From DAOPZJ01 sp964587625 (lineage in GTDB: Bacteria; Bacillota; Clostridia; Oscillospirales; JAKOTC01), in NCBI GenBank assembly GCA_964587625.1, contig CAZPLU010000002.1, positions 55,414 through 119,413 of the forward strand: DNA of 64,000 nt, read 5' to 3'. Positions 8,778 to 17,764 of this stretch are shown here, piece after piece (the first letter of the stretch is position 1; each line of letters opens with the position of its first letter). The notes under the pieces were generated by a model, which was not told where the DNA came from, searched no databases, and saw nothing but the letters and a program-made list of their open reading frames with translations. The position numbers were made by a program, and so were the translations under genes.

Positions 8778-9716
8778 ATGTCTGTTGAACTGTTTGACAA
8801 CCCCCTTTTATGTACCGCATATACAGGGCTGGTGGCTTCCGGGTTTGATATGACAGACCCGGAGGACATTGCTCTGCAAACCCTCTGCGCGGAAATTCGC
8901 AAGCTACCGATTGACGGGGAGACCCGCGCTTGGTTTGCGAATGCGCGCGGTGAAAACAAAGTAAACCCGTATTTCCCGAAGGGTTCGGATATTTCCGTTG
9001 CCTGCTTTTTCATAAACTCCGATACGCTTCTATGGGACACGTTTGAGGCGTTTCTTGAGTTTACAGACAGTTGCGGTGGTGAAAAAATGGACGAACAATA
9101 CCGGCAATGGATATGCAAACTGCCTGAAATGCTCGCCCGGGTGATCTCCGCATCGGGTTATGACGATCTGTGCGAACAATACAATAAAATATTGCAGGAA
9201 CGCACGCCCGGATTTATCGGTAAACTCGAAAAAGCGTCCCAAGCGGCGGCGCGGTTTTCCCGCTCACCCGCCGATATCCGCTTTGCCCCGAATCTCTTGC
9301 AATCGCCTTATTGCTGCGATTTTGTCAAAAAGGATGAAATCACTTTTGTCATTTCTGCAAAACCGAATATAAACGGAATCCTGCATGAATACTTACACCC
9401 ATTTGTTGCAAAACACCGCACACTGATCACCCGTCTTCTGCAAAACCGCCCCGAGGGCGTCGCCGACCCGGAGCGGATGAAGTTTTACGGCTATATGTGG
9501 GATGATTCGATTGAATCATATGTGCATGCCGCCGAGGATTGTATTGTCAGAGGGCTTTCGCTGGCATTATCGGAATTGCGTCCATCTGAATTAGAAAACG
9601 CTTATCATAACAGTACGGACAGCGGATTTTTACTTGTCAAACCCGCCGCCGAATATACGCTTGCGCATTCGACTGATGAGAAAACTCTCGTTGAGATGAT
9701 AGAAAATATTCTATAA
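8778..9716 (+). CDS. Unrecognised protein with a HEXXH zinc-protease-like motif
   Basis: 312 residues, not recognised as a named family. Near residue 207 it has ILHEYLHPFV, which fits the HEXXH zinc-binding motif of gluzincin-type metallopeptidases; a downstream acidic segment (YVHAAEDCIVRGLSLALSE) is a plausible third-ligand helix. There is no signal peptide or membrane segment, so it is probably cytosolic. The start at 8778 has AACAGGAGGATAACC before it. It ends 8 bp from the convergent GH78 gene. Protease activity is an inference. Confidence 0.45.
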   Translation: MSVELFDNPLLCTAYTGLVASGFDMTDPEDIALQTLCAEIRKLPIDGETRAWFANARGENKVNPYFPKGSDISVACFFINSDTLLWDTFEAFLEFTDSCGGEKMDEQYRQWICKLPEMLARVISASGYDDLCEQYNKILQERTPGFIGKLEKASQAAARFSRSPADIRFAPNLLQSPYCCDFVKKDEITFVISAKPNINGILHEYLHPFVAKHRTLITRLLQNRPEGVADPERMKFYGYMWDDSIESYVHAAEDCIVRGLSLALSELRPSELENAYHNSTDSGFLLVKPAAEYTLAHSTDEKTLVEMIENIL

Positions 9717-9724
9717 TGAACTTC

Positions 9725-12391
9725 CTATAACAATTTTCCCTCAATTCGGTAACTGCCGCAGACCAGTTCCAAAACCGGTTTGCCGTTTTCGTTATGCACC
9801 ACAACGCCCTCGGCTTCTTCGGCTTTTACATCGCCCTCGGTCAGGTCGCGGCAATCCGGTAAATACAAAGTGGCGCGACAGGGGGACGGGATATCCAGTT
9901 CGACGGTAAATGCGCCGTTTGCGATATGCCAGCGGCAGCCGACCGGTCCGCGCACCGTCGAGATTTCGCAGCGCGCGCTCGAAAACCCCGAGGTCAACGC
10001 GGGTCTGGCGACGATATGCGCATACCCCGGTTCTGTTTCGTCGGCACTGATGCCGGCGATGTACTTGTAAAAAAACGCGGAGAGGTCGCTGAACATGTGG
10101 TGGTTGTGCGAACCGCCGCCGTTCCAGGTCTCCCAGAGGGTGTTGGCGTTCAACTCGACCCACCGACGAATACTCGGAAAATCCGGCTGCAGCAGCATGC
10201 TGATACCGGCATGACCCAATCCCGCCGCACCCAGTGTATGCATAACGGCTTTATTACCCAAAACGCCGAAATCGAGATGCCCGTTTTGCTCATCTATCTG
10301 CGTCAACAAGCGAGCATACAGGCCGGGAAGCTCCTCCGGCTCGGCAAACCCATGATAGATCATCACCCCTGTCGAGGTCTGGCAATTCCCCGCGACCAGA
10401 TCGTTCTTCGCGTCGAAAAACGCATCCCGGAAGGCCTTTTTAATTTCTTTGGCGCGTTTTTGATAATGTAAAGCGTCACGTTTTTTACCCAAAATTTCAG
10501 CCATCTGCCAAAGCCGCCTTGCCGCCGTGTGGTAATAAGCCGTATCGGTGACTTCGGTGGGGCATTTGAACTTGCTCATGTTCACCGTGACGGCTTCGCC
10601 CTCGAACGGCGGACACCAGTCGCCGAGGCCATAACGCACGATATCATCGGTCGCCATGCGCTCCATAAAGTCGAAGTGCTTTTGGACCGCTTTATAGTTT
10701 TCCGCCAACATGTGCCGATCACCGCTCGCGGCATAGAGATTCCACGGGATGTCGACGATCGCGGACGACCAGTCCGGCCCGTTCAGGGCGTTATATCCCC
10801 ATCCGGCGGTCGGCGCGATACAGGGTATCAACCCGTCGATGCGCTGCGCGCGGCGGATGTCGCCGAGCCATTTGCTTAAAAACGCCTTTACCCCGAAGTT
10901 GATCAACAGCTGTTCCGAGGACAGCGACCCGTCGCCCGTCCAGGCGCTTTTTTCGCGGTGGGTGTCGCTTGCGAAAATCCCCGTCATGCACGACGTCGAC
11001 GACCTGCGGCACATGTGCTGCACCCTGTTCAACACCTCGTCGGAACAATTGAAAAAACTCGCGCCGTCCACGTCGTTGTGCAGCGTCAGCGCCGTCACGT
11101 CGGAGAGCTGCGGCGTGTAGTCGAGGCCCGACAATTCGATGTACTGAAAGCCGTGATAGGTGAAAATCGGGTGCCAGATCTCTTCCCCGTCGGTCTTTTT
11201 GATGTATTTATCGGTCTGAAAACAATGATTTTTAATAAAGACGTCGAGTTCCTTTTGGGTCAGCCGCCGATCCGGCGTCAATAAATCGGAATAGCGGATC
11301 GTGATCTCGGTTCCCGCTTTGCCCCGAAAGACAAACGCGCCGACGCCCGCCTGATTTTGCCCAACGTCGAAGACCCAGCCGTCGGGCGTCCGCCACAGGT
11401 CGATTGCCGGGAACCGCTCGCAGATGCGGATCGGCTCCATCTCCATGGCCTTCAAAATACCGCCCGGACTTCTCATGATCCGCGCCGGCCGCCATCCGGA
11501 ATCGTCGAAGCCGGTGTCGTTCCAGCCGGGTTGCTCGGCGCGGGCATCATAATGTTCGCCGTGGCGGATGCCGTTAAAAAAGATCGGCCCCCTGTCCGAT
11601 TTCCAACCGCCGTCGGTCGGGATCAGCGCCGCTGTGCCGTCGGTATAGGCGATATGCAGCTCCCCGATCATCCGGGGCCAGCCGCGCCAGGGCGCGTGGC
11701 TCGAATCCCACGGGTCGTCGGTGAAGCAGTTGTAAAAACCGTTTCCGAGCACCGCCGCAAGGGCGTTTTCACCTGTTTTAAGCTGCCTTGTCACGTCGAA
11801 CACACGGTAAAAAGAGAGCAGGTCGTATTGGGTGGGCGGCGTCGATAAAACATCGTCCCCGACTTTTTTGCCGTTCACATACGCCTCGAAATACCCGAGT
11901 CCGCAAATCGCCAACCGAGCCGATTCAACCGGCTTTTTAAGCGAAAAGGTCCTGCGCAGATAGGGCGCGGCCAGCGCGTCCTGTTCTTTTTGCGCGAATT
12001 TTAACGCGCTGTCGATGAAGTCGGCGGTGATCCACTTGGCTTCCCACGGCTCGTCCAGCTTCGCGGTCTCGAAAAATGCGATTTCCGACCGAACCTCTTT
12101 GCCGTTCTCACCCCTGCACCAAACGCGCCAGAAATAGCGCGTCAGCGGATTTAATTTTTCGCCGGAATAGGGGATATACAAGGACTCTTGCGAACGGATC
12201 CAGCCGCTGTCCCAGATTGCGCCCGTGTTTTTTTCAAGTTCCCTGCGATTTTGAGAAACCAATACGCGCCGCTGCATTTGGCTTTCCCCGCGTTTGGAGG
12301 CGCGTATCTTCCATGAAAACCTGGGCGGCGTGTCAAAGCCGATATAATTTTTTAAATCGTTGACCGACAGATCGCAAACCGTAAACGCCAT
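9725..12391 (-). CDS. Alpha-L-rhamnosidase, GH78 family
   Basis: About 888 residues, typical for GH78. It begins with a fibronectin/beta-sandwich N-terminal module (DTPPRFSWKI, TRYFWRVW) and contains the catalytic (alpha/alpha)6 barrel, with SDTHREKSAWTGDG around the general acid Glu, where better-known members read DCPQRDERLGWTGD. A C-terminal beta-sandwich closes the protein. It removes terminal alpha-L-rhamnose from plant glycosides or pectic side chains; no signal peptide is seen, so it should be cytosolic. The ATG at 12391 follows GGAGGATTT. Confidence 0.9.
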   Translation of the reverse strand: MAFTVCDLSVNDLKNYIGFDTPPRFSWKIRASKRGESQMQRRVLVSQNRRELEKNTGAIWDSGWIRSQESLYIPYSGEKLNPLTRYFWRVWCRGENGKEVRSEIAFFETAKLDEPWEAKWITADFIDSALKFAQKEQDALAAPYLRRTFSLKKPVESARLAICGLGYFEAYVNGKKVGDDVLSTPPTQYDLLSFYRVFDVTRQLKTGENALAAVLGNGFYNCFTDDPWDSSHAPWRGWPRMIGELHIAYTDGTAALIPTDGGWKSDRGPIFFNGIRHGEHYDARAEQPGWNDTGFDDSGWRPARIMRSPGGILKAMEMEPIRICERFPAIDLWRTPDGWVFDVGQNQAGVGAFVFRGKAGTEITIRYSDLLTPDRRLTQKELDVFIKNHCFQTDKYIKKTDGEEIWHPIFTYHGFQYIELSGLDYTPQLSDVTALTLHNDVDGASFFNCSDEVLNRVQHMCRRSSTSCMTGIFASDTHREKSAWTGDGSLSSEQLLINFGVKAFLSKWLGDIRRAQRIDGLIPCIAPTAGWGYNALNGPDWSSAIVDIPWNLYAASGDRHMLAENYKAVQKHFDFMERMATDDIVRYGLGDWCPPFEGEAVTVNMSKFKCPTEVTDTAYYHTAARRLWQMAEILGKKRDALHYQKRAKEIKKAFRDAFFDAKNDLVAGNCQTSTGVMIYHGFAEPEELPGLYARLLTQIDEQNGHLDFGVLGNKAVMHTLGAAGLGHAGISMLLQPDFPSIRRWVELNANTLWETWNGGGSHNHHMFSDLSAFFYKYIAGISADETEPGYAHIVARPALTSGFSSARCEISTVRGPVGCRWHIANGAFTVELDIPSPCRATLYLPDCRDLTEGDVKAEEAEGVVVHNENGKPVLELVCGSYRIEGKLL

Positions 12392-12416
12392 AAATCCTCC
12401 GAAACGCTTTTTTATT

Positions 12417-12445
12417 ATTTTATCAGCGATCCCGCGCAAACGCAA
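12417..12445 (-). promoter_or_regulatory. Promoter of the GH78 gene
   Basis: On the reverse strand, TTGCGT (12440-12445) and TAAAAT (12417-12422) are separated by 17 bp, about 26 bp before the GH78 start. The intergenic region is shared with the divergent WYL regulator, which could control both. Confidence 0.5.
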
Positions 12446-12503
12446 CCTCGTTCCTCCATTTTATCAATTTTAAAAAATTGTTTTAAAAATCATTCGTATT
12501 TGT

Positions 12504-12509
12504 TATAAT
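12504..12509 (+). promoter_or_regulatory. -10 box of the WYL regulator gene
   Basis: A perfect TATAAT lies 43 bp before the ATG at 12553, within an AT-rich stretch. The -35 is poor: the best candidate is TTGTTT at 12478 with an over-long spacer. Confidence 0.45.
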
Positions 12510-12552
12510 CGTAATGGAAACTTTCAATCAGATCGACGACACGGAGACATTT

Positions 12553-13446
12553 ATGAAAATCGACCGACTCATCGGCATACTGGCCGTTTTGCAACAAAAC
12601 CGAAAAGTGACCGCGCCCTACCTCGCCGAAAAGTTCGAGGTCTCGCGGCGCACCATCAACCGCGACGTCGAGGATATCTGCCGCGCGGGGATCCCGGTTG
12701 TCACCGCACAGGGGCAAAACGGCGGCATCTCTCTGATGGACGGCTTTTGCCTCGACACGACCGTGTTCACCGAGGAGGAATTGCAATCGATCTTCATCGG
12801 CTTAAAGACGCTCGACAGCGTGTCGGATAGTCCGAAATCGGGGCTGCTGGCGCAAAAGCTCAACGCGCCGCCCGCCGATTTGATGCGAATTGACCTCTCG
12901 TCTTTTTACAAAGAAAGCTTGTCGGCCAAAATCGAGCTGTTAAAAACCGCGATTGCACAGCGCCGCTATGTCTCGTTTCATTATTACTACACCAAGGGCG
13001 AAGAGGACAAGCGGATCGAGCCGTACATGATCGCCTACCAGTGGGCGGACTGGTATGTGTTCGGCTGGTGTACCGGGCGGAAGGATTTTCGGCTGTACAA
13101 GCTCAACCGGCTTTGGGAACTGCGCCTATGCGACGAGACATTTGCCCCGCGCGAGATCCCCGAGGAAAAAAAACGGTTCGGAACCAATTTCACCGACGAC
13201 TATTTTATCACCGCGATTTTCGACCCGTCCCTGAAATACCGGCTGGTCGAGGACCGGGGGCCGGGCTCTTTTACCGTCCTGCCGGACGGGCGGCTGAAAA
13301 TGCGGTGGGGCTTCACCGACCCCGACGCCGCCGTTTTGTGGTTTTTGGGCTTCGGGGACAAGGTCGAAATCACCGACCCTCCCGAGATACGGGACAAGCT
13401 CAAATCGACCGCACGAAAAGTTTTTAAAAAGTATTCCGAATCATGA
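12553..13446 (+). CDS. YafY-type transcriptional regulator, HTH + WYL domain
   Basis: 297 residues. The N-terminal HTH_11-type helix-turn-helix (RLIGILAVLQ, VSRRTINRDVEDI) is followed by the GIPV-x-TAQGQNGG turn typical of YafY proteins. The WYL ligand-sensing domain includes WYVFGWCTGRKDFR at about residues 165-180, and a WCX-like C-terminus follows. WYL regulators sense nucleic-acid-like or small ligands. The ATG at 12553 with GGAG 7 bp upstream is preferred over an ATG at 12514 that lies just after the -10 box. It stands at the head of the accessory island and beside the recurrent operator at 13442, so it is a candidate regulator of that operator. Confidence 0.85.
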   Translation: MKIDRLIGILAVLQQNRKVTAPYLAEKFEVSRRTINRDVEDICRAGIPVVTAQGQNGGISLMDGFCLDTTVFTEEELQSIFIGLKTLDSVSDSPKSGLLAQKLNAPPADLMRIDLSSFYKESLSAKIELLKTAIAQRRYVSFHYYYTKGEEDKRIEPYMIAYQWADWYVFGWCTGRKDFRLYKLNRLWELRLCDETFAPREIPEEKKRFGTNFTDDYFITAIFDPSLKYRLVEDRGPGSFTVLPDGRLKMRWGFTDPDAAVLWFLGFGDKVEITDPPEIRDKLKSTARKVFKKYSES

Positions 13447-13482
13447 CATACTCCTGTCGTGTTCGATGGGTTATCCTATAAC
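13442..13482 (+). promoter_or_regulatory. Recurrent operator-promoter, copy 1 (DUF3795 gene)
   Basis: CATGACA, six bases, then TGTCGTG form an imperfect inverted repeat. Its right half supplies a -35 (CTGTCG, 13454-13459), and TATAAC (13477-13482) lies 17 bp further on. The same arrangement recurs at 15771, 17765, 19746, 20604 and 22190. Confidence 0.6.
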
Positions 13483-13505
13483 AAATCGAATAGGGGGTAT
13501 TTAAA

Positions 13506-13799
13506 ATGAACCAAGATAAAATCGATTCGCGGTGCGGGCTGCGTTGTTCCGATTGTACATATAAACAATCGCATGGCTGCGGCGGCTGTATCGAAACCAA
13601 AGGGAACCCGTTTCACGGAAAATGTCCCGTGGCCGCCTGTTGCCGGGACAGGGGCTTCGGCCACTGCGGGCAATGCCCCGACATCCCCTGCGAACTGCTG
13701 ACGCAATATTCCTGCGACCCCGAACACGGGGACACGCCCGCCGGCGCGCGCATCGAGCGGTGCAGGCGCTGGGCGCGAAACGAACCGATCAAAGTATAG
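13506..13799 (+). CDS. Cysteine-rich DUF3795 protein
   Basis: 97 residues with about 13 cysteines in CxxC-type groups (CGLRCSDC, CGGC, CGQCPDIPC), the pattern of the DUF3795 family. The cysteines probably bind zinc or an Fe-S cluster; the family has no established function. It starts 24 bp after operator copy 1, so it is a single-gene transcript. A related protein is encoded at 27499. Confidence 0.75.
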   Translation: MNQDKIDSRCGLRCSDCTYKQSHGCGGCIETKGNPFHGKCPVAACCRDRGFGHCGQCPDIPCELLTQYSCDPEHGDTPAGARIERCRRWARNEPIKV

Positions 13800-13877
13800 C
13801 GCGCCGCGGCGCGGGCATTTGGGTTGTAATGCGGAATTCTATGCCCCGCCGCTCAAATCGAAGGAAGGATTTTATTT

Positions 13878-14249
13878 ATGAAGTTGTGTTTTTTCATTCT
13901 CAATGTGAACGATATTGAAATGATGAAGGCGTGGTACCGGGATGCCGCCGGTCTTAAATTGGTTTCCGAGTCCGCGGGTTATAAGGAATTTTTCACCGAA
14001 GACGGGTTTTCGTTCAATCTCTGCCAAAAAAATCCGGCAGGGGCTTCACCGGCAAAACCGATCAACGAAACGATGAATATCGGCTTCGACCTCCCGACCT
14101 TCCGCGAGCTTGACGCCGCGTACGAGCGCCTGGTCAACGCCGGGGCGACGCCCGTGACCCCGCCGGCCACCGCCCCGTGGGGACACCGGATCGCCTATCT
14201 GGCCGACCCCGAGGGGAACATCCTCGCGCTGAATGCGATGAGGGAATAA
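13878..14249 (+). CDS. VOC-family (glyoxalase/bleomycin-resistance fold) protein
   Basis: 123 residues with the paired beta-alpha-beta-beta-beta modules of the vicinal-oxygen-chelate fold: N-terminal FFILNVND, C-terminal GHRIAYLADPEGNILALN. Members are dioxygenases, isomerases or drug-binding proteins; the substrate cannot be read here. Start ATG at 13878 follows AAGGAAGGATT. No operator copy precedes it; it may be read through from the DUF3795 gene 78 bp upstream. Confidence 0.8.
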   Translation: MKLCFFILNVNDIEMMKAWYRDAAGLKLVSESAGYKEFFTEDGFSFNLCQKNPAGASPAKPINETMNIGFDLPTFRELDAAYERLVNAGATPVTPPATAPWGHRIAYLADPEGNILALNAMRE

Positions 14250-14305
14250 ATACAAGGAGAGGTCATCCGTCCGCATGTGACGGCTTTTGGCCGAAGGATG
14301 AACCA

Positions 14306-15214
14306 ATGGCAGGATATCATATCAAAATTGACGAGCTATGCAGAAGGTGCGGCATCGGCGGGCTCATAACAGCGCCCGTTCCGATTTCCGGCGGTCTGCT
14401 GCATCAAATGTACGATGTGAGCACAACGGCCGGGAGGTTCGTCGTCAAAGTGTTAAATCCCGAAATCATGGCGAGAAGCGGCGCTTTCGGCAGTTACGCC
14501 GTCTCCGAAAAAATTGCCCGCAAGCTTTCCGGCAGCATCCCTGTGAGCTGTGCAAAACGTTGTGGAGAAAATGATATACAGGAACTGGAAGGGCAATATT
14601 ACTTGATTTATGACTTTATAAACGGAAAGTCGCTGCGGCAACGCGAAATTACGCCGCGGCACGCGCAAAAAGTCGGAGCTGTCGTCGCAAAAATCCATAC
14701 GACCGACTTTTCCGAACTGAATCTTATAAATGTTCGTCCGACCAACCCCCGGGTTTTCGATTGGCTTTCGCTCGCGCGAACAGGTGAGAGCCGCGATTTG
14801 ATATGGCATCCGCTAATAACGGCAAACCTTGAAAAGCTGTCTTTTTTAACGGACCGCATGAACGAATCCCGCGCGGCTTTGTCTTCGAACGAAACCATTT
14901 GCCACGGTGACCTTGATTCGAAAAACGTCTTATGGCAAAACAATATCCCCACAATTATCGATTGGGAATCGGCATGGTTTTATAATCCTTGCCATGATTT
15001 TCTCGATACAGCGCTTTACTGGTCGAAAAACGAGAATGAGTCCATTGATTATATGAGATTTTCCGCTTTTATCGACGGTTACAGGAGTATCAAAATCATC
15101 CAGAATACTGACTGGAAAACGGTTTTGTACAGCGGATATTCCGCAAAACTCGGATGGCTTTACTATAACTTAAAACGTTCTGCCGGTGTCGATTGTTATG
15201 ATGAAGCAGAGTAA
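14306..15214 (+). CDS. APH-family phosphotransferase, C-terminus cut by an in-frame TAA
   Basis: 302 residues. The kinase catalytic loop ICHGDLDSKNVLW and the metal motif PTIIDWESAW are intact. The frame stops at TAA (15212-15214) but continues open in the same frame for 33 more codons to TGA at 15314-15316. The continuation (NIGTEQVTATMNEILAY, then a helical end) reads like the normal C-terminal helices of the family. So a nonsense codon has probably removed about 10% of the protein, after the catalytic core. Start ATG at 14306 follows AAGGATGAACCA. It could still be active. Confidence 0.75.
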   Translation: MAGYHIKIDELCRRCGIGGLITAPVPISGGLLHQMYDVSTTAGRFVVKVLNPEIMARSGAFGSYAVSEKIARKLSGSIPVSCAKRCGENDIQELEGQYYLIYDFINGKSLRQREITPRHAQKVGAVVAKIHTTDFSELNLINVRPTNPRVFDWLSLARTGESRDLIWHPLITANLEKLSFLTDRMNESRAALSSNETICHGDLDSKNVLWQNNIPTIIDWESAWFYNPCHDFLDTALYWSKNENESIDYMRFSAFIDGYRSIKIIQNTDWKTVLYSGYSAKLGWLYYNLKRSAGVDCYDEAE

Positions 15215-15331
15215 AATATCGGAACGGAGCAAGTTACGGCGACAATGAACGAAATCCTTGCATATGAAGAACACATAGACCAAATTTCGGACTTTTTAAA
15301 AAGAGAACTTGAATGATTTAAGGAGAAACAT

Positions 15332-15724
15332 ATGTTAATACCCCACCTTCACTTTAACGGTACTTGCAAACAAGCCGTCACCTTATATGAAGCCGCGTTC
15401 GGCGCAAAGGCCGAGAGCGTGATTTACAGCCATCAATACGACCCGTCTCAGCCCGTTAGCGACCGCGTCGCCCACGCCGTGATGAAAATCCACGGGCAGA
15501 CGGTCTTTTTGAACGACCGCTTCGGCAACAAAGACCGAACCACCGACTGCGCCGTCCATCTGATTGTGATGTTCGAGAGCAAGGCCGCGTTATTATCTTG
15601 TTACGAGCTTCTGAAAGAGGACAGCATCACGGTTGACCCGATGCAGGAATTGGCCTACAGCCTGCTCTGTGTGCAGTTCATCGATCGGTTCGGCGTGCTG
15701 TGGGGCTTTATGGTTGAGCAATGA
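15332..15724 (+). CDS. VOC-family protein, PhnB/YjdN-like
   Basis: 130 residues starting IPHLHFNGTCKQAVTLYEAAFGA, the N-terminal pattern of the PhnB-like branch of VOC proteins, and ending DRFGVLWGFMV. Function of this branch is not settled. RBS AAGGAGAAACAT precedes the ATG. It lies 15 bp after the end of the open extension of the kinase frame. Confidence 0.8.
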   Translation: MLIPHLHFNGTCKQAVTLYEAAFGAKAESVIYSHQYDPSQPVSDRVAHAVMKIHGQTVFLNDRFGNKDRTTDCAVHLIVMFESKAALLSCYELLKEDSITVDPMQELAYSLLCVQFIDRFGVLWGFMVEQ

Positions 15725-15770
15725 TCAAGCAAAACTTCTGTAAGTAATAATTTATTTTACTGTATACAAA

Positions 15771-15812
15771 CACGTCATACTATTGTCGTGTTCGTTGTGG
15801 TAATATGATAAA
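15771..15812 (+). promoter_or_regulatory. Recurrent operator-promoter, copy 2 (VOC gene)
   Basis: CACGTCA, six bases, then TGTCGTG, followed by TTCG exactly as in copy 1. TTGTCG (15783-15788) acts as -35. The -10 is TGATAA (15806) or the overlapping TATGAT. Confidence 0.55.
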
Positions 15813-15833
15813 AAAACGGGAGGAAAAGTACAA

Positions 15834-16184
15834 ATGATTACGAAATTCCGCGGCATAAACATCTCTACAAAAAATCCAAAACGACTTGTTCTTTTTTATA
15901 AAGAGATATTGGGGCTTAAAATATTGGAAGACGATCCGAATGATGACGGCGTGGCGTTCGGCAATGGGGAAAATGAACCCGTCTTTTGGATTTGGGACGA
16001 AAACAAGTGGGGGAAATCGACAACCGGAACGGTCACGCTGGTTTTTGACTGCGACGATCCCCAAAAAACATATGAGGAATTAAAACAAAAAGGCGTTGCG
16101 CTTGACCCTCCGTCCGTCGCGGATTGGGGCGGGACGGAACTTATTGTGAAAGACCCCGACGGCAACACGATCTTAATTTTATAA
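15834..16184 (+). CDS. VOC-family (glyoxalase-like) protein
   Basis: 116 residues: KFRGINISTKNPKRLVLFYK at the N-terminus and ELIVKDPDGNTILIL at the C-terminus are classical VOC ends. RBS GGGAGGAAAAGTACAA. It stands alone behind operator copy 2. Confidence 0.8.
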   Translation: MITKFRGINISTKNPKRLVLFYKEILGLKILEDDPNDDGVAFGNGENEPVFWIWDENKWGKSTTGTVTLVFDCDDPQKTYEELKQKGVALDPPSVADWGGTELIVKDPDGNTILIL

Positions 16185-16200
16185 TTTAAAGGGATTTTAC

Positions 16201-16359
16201 GGGGTTTCAATCGGGCGTTTCCGCAACGGCCCGTATGATTTGAACGACGTCGTCACGGACCTGCCGGACGCCGAAACCCGAATGGATGAAATCCTCGGGG
16301 CCGTCCGTACGGCCAATTTCGGGAAATCCCCGAAGCGGTTTATGGGAAAAGAAATTTGA
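16201..16359 (+). pseudogene. C-terminal remnant of an unrecognised gene
   Basis: One frame of about 52 codons, open without a start, reads like a genuine protein end (SIGRFRNGPYDLNDVVTDLP, then MDEILGAVRTANFGKSPKRF) and stops at TGA 16357-16359, 14 bp before the next VOC gene. The upstream part is missing and abuts the end of the previous VOC gene. The parent family is not recognised. Probably the residue of a deletion. Confidence 0.4.
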
Positions 16360-16373
16360 ATCGGGGTGCGAAA

Positions 16374-16739
16374 ATGAAAAGATCGATGATGCAGGTCTAT
16401 GTGAAAAACAGCGCGCAGGCAGTCCCGTTTTATCAAAACACATTCGGCGCGAAAGTAATTTGCTGCCATTATAACGCCGACAAAACCGTCGCCCACGCCG
16501 AGTTGGACGTTTTCGGGCAAATCCTTGCGATTTGCGAATCCGGAGAAAAAGAGACGGTCACGGGCAACGCCATGCAGTTTTGCCTGCATTTCGGCGCAGG
16601 AAACGAGGAACTGGTGCGAAAAATCATCGGCAATCTCAGCCAGGATGGAAAAATTGTTTTCTCCGATCCGGTTGACTGGAGTCCGTTAGCGGCGGGGATT
16701 GTGGACAAATTCGGCGTGAATTGGTGCGTTTTTGTCTGA
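16374..16739 (+). CDS. VOC-family protein, PhnB-like
   Basis: 121 residues beginning MKRSMMQVYVKNSAQAVPFY and ending DKFGVNWCVFV. ATG at 16374 is preferred over the TTG at 16356, which overlaps the remnant. GGGGTGCGAAA precedes it. One of five VOC paralogues in the island, diverged from the others. Confidence 0.8.
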   Translation: MKRSMMQVYVKNSAQAVPFYQNTFGAKVICCHYNADKTVAHAELDVFGQILAICESGEKETVTGNAMQFCLHFGAGNEELVRKIIGNLSQDGKIVFSDPVDWSPLAAGIVDKFGVNWCVFV

Positions 16740-16848
16740 TATAGATGATAAGGGAAAAACGGTATCATCACGGTTGAACCCGCCCGCGAAAAGTCGGGAA
16801 GCTTTCTTCCGCCTGCGCTATAATTTTTTCGAAAAGGGGGCTTCAACC

Positions 16849-17700
16849 GTGGAAACACCGGCAATTCTCCAACAACTCAACGGGGCGATGGAATACCTCG
16901 AAGCGCGCCTCGGCGATGAGATCGATTTAAATGATTTGGCGCGCGTCGCCTGCGTCGCGCCGGACAGCTTCCTGCGCTTTTTCAGCTACATGACCGGGAT
17001 GTCGCTGAGGGAGTATATCCGACGCAGGAGATTGACCCGCGCGGCGTATGAGCTGCGAGCCACGAACGCAAAAGTGATCGACGTCGCCGTTAGGTACGGC
17101 TACGACAGCGCCGACGCGTTTTCAAGGGCGTTTATCCGGCAGCACGGGATCACGCCGACGCAGGCCAGAAACCCGAGTCGGCCGCTGAAAGCGTTTCCGC
17201 CCGCCTCCTTTCACATTGTGATGAACGGAGCGAAAGAAATGGAATTCAAACTCATTCAGGCAGGCGAAATCAAACTGCGCGGACTCTCGAAACAATTCAG
17301 CGGAGCAGCCGCCGACCGTTTCGAACAGGAGCACATCATGTGGGCAGACCACCACGACGATGTGCAAAACAAGGTCAGCACCGATGTCCCCGGCACGTGG
17401 TACGGCGTCTGGGACGCGGGAAAGTACGCAATCGCCCGGGCGGAACAAGACGTCAACAGTAAAGACCTTGACGAGATCACAATTCCCGCGGGGACATACG
17501 CCGTGTTCAACACCGGTCCGGGCGGCTTTGCGGGAGACGAACTGCCCAAACTGCGCGAACAGGTCTTCGGCGCATGGCTGTCCGATTCCGGCTATGTTCA
17601 AACAGCCGACCGCGAAGTCGAGGTTTATCACCTGTTTTCGAAAACCGAAAAATCCAAGCGGTATTATGAACTTTGGATTCCGGTGAAAAAGAATCAATAA
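16849..17700 (+). CDS. AraC-family HTH fused to GyrI-like effector-binding domain
   Basis: 283 residues from a GTG with AAGGGGG eight bases upstream. Residues ~1-105 form the double AraC HTH (EIDLNDLARVACVAPDSFLR; second helix VAVRYGYDSADAFSRAF). From ~120 on is a GyrI/BmrR C-terminal-type ligand-binding domain (GTWYGVWDAGKYAIARAEQD; the ending YELWIPVKKN is diagnostic). Such fusions sense drugs or other small hydrophobics and activate efflux or neighbouring genes. A strong terminator follows at 17708. Confidence 0.85.
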   Translation: METPAILQQLNGAMEYLEARLGDEIDLNDLARVACVAPDSFLRFFSYMTGMSLREYIRRRRLTRAAYELRATNAKVIDVAVRYGYDSADAFSRAFIRQHGITPTQARNPSRPLKAFPPASFHIVMNGAKEMEFKLIQAGEIKLRGLSKQFSGAAADRFEQEHIMWADHHDDVQNKVSTDVPGTWYGVWDAGKYAIARAEQDVNSKDLDEITIPAGTYAVFNTGPGGFAGDELPKLREQVFGAWLSDSGYVQTADREVEVYHLFSKTEKSKRYYELWIPVKKNQ

Positions 17701-17707
17701 TTGTGGG

Positions 17708-17741
17708 TCTCCCGCCATGCCGATATCGGCATGGCGGGAGA
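17708..17741 (+). terminator. Intrinsic terminator, perfect 34-nt palindrome
   Basis: A perfect 17-bp self-complementary palindrome (TCTCCCGCCATGCCGAT and its complement) sits 8 bp after the AraC-GyrI stop, followed by an A/T-rich but imperfect T tail. Confidence 0.7.
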
Positions 17742-17764
17742 TATTATATCTATATTCACGTTTT

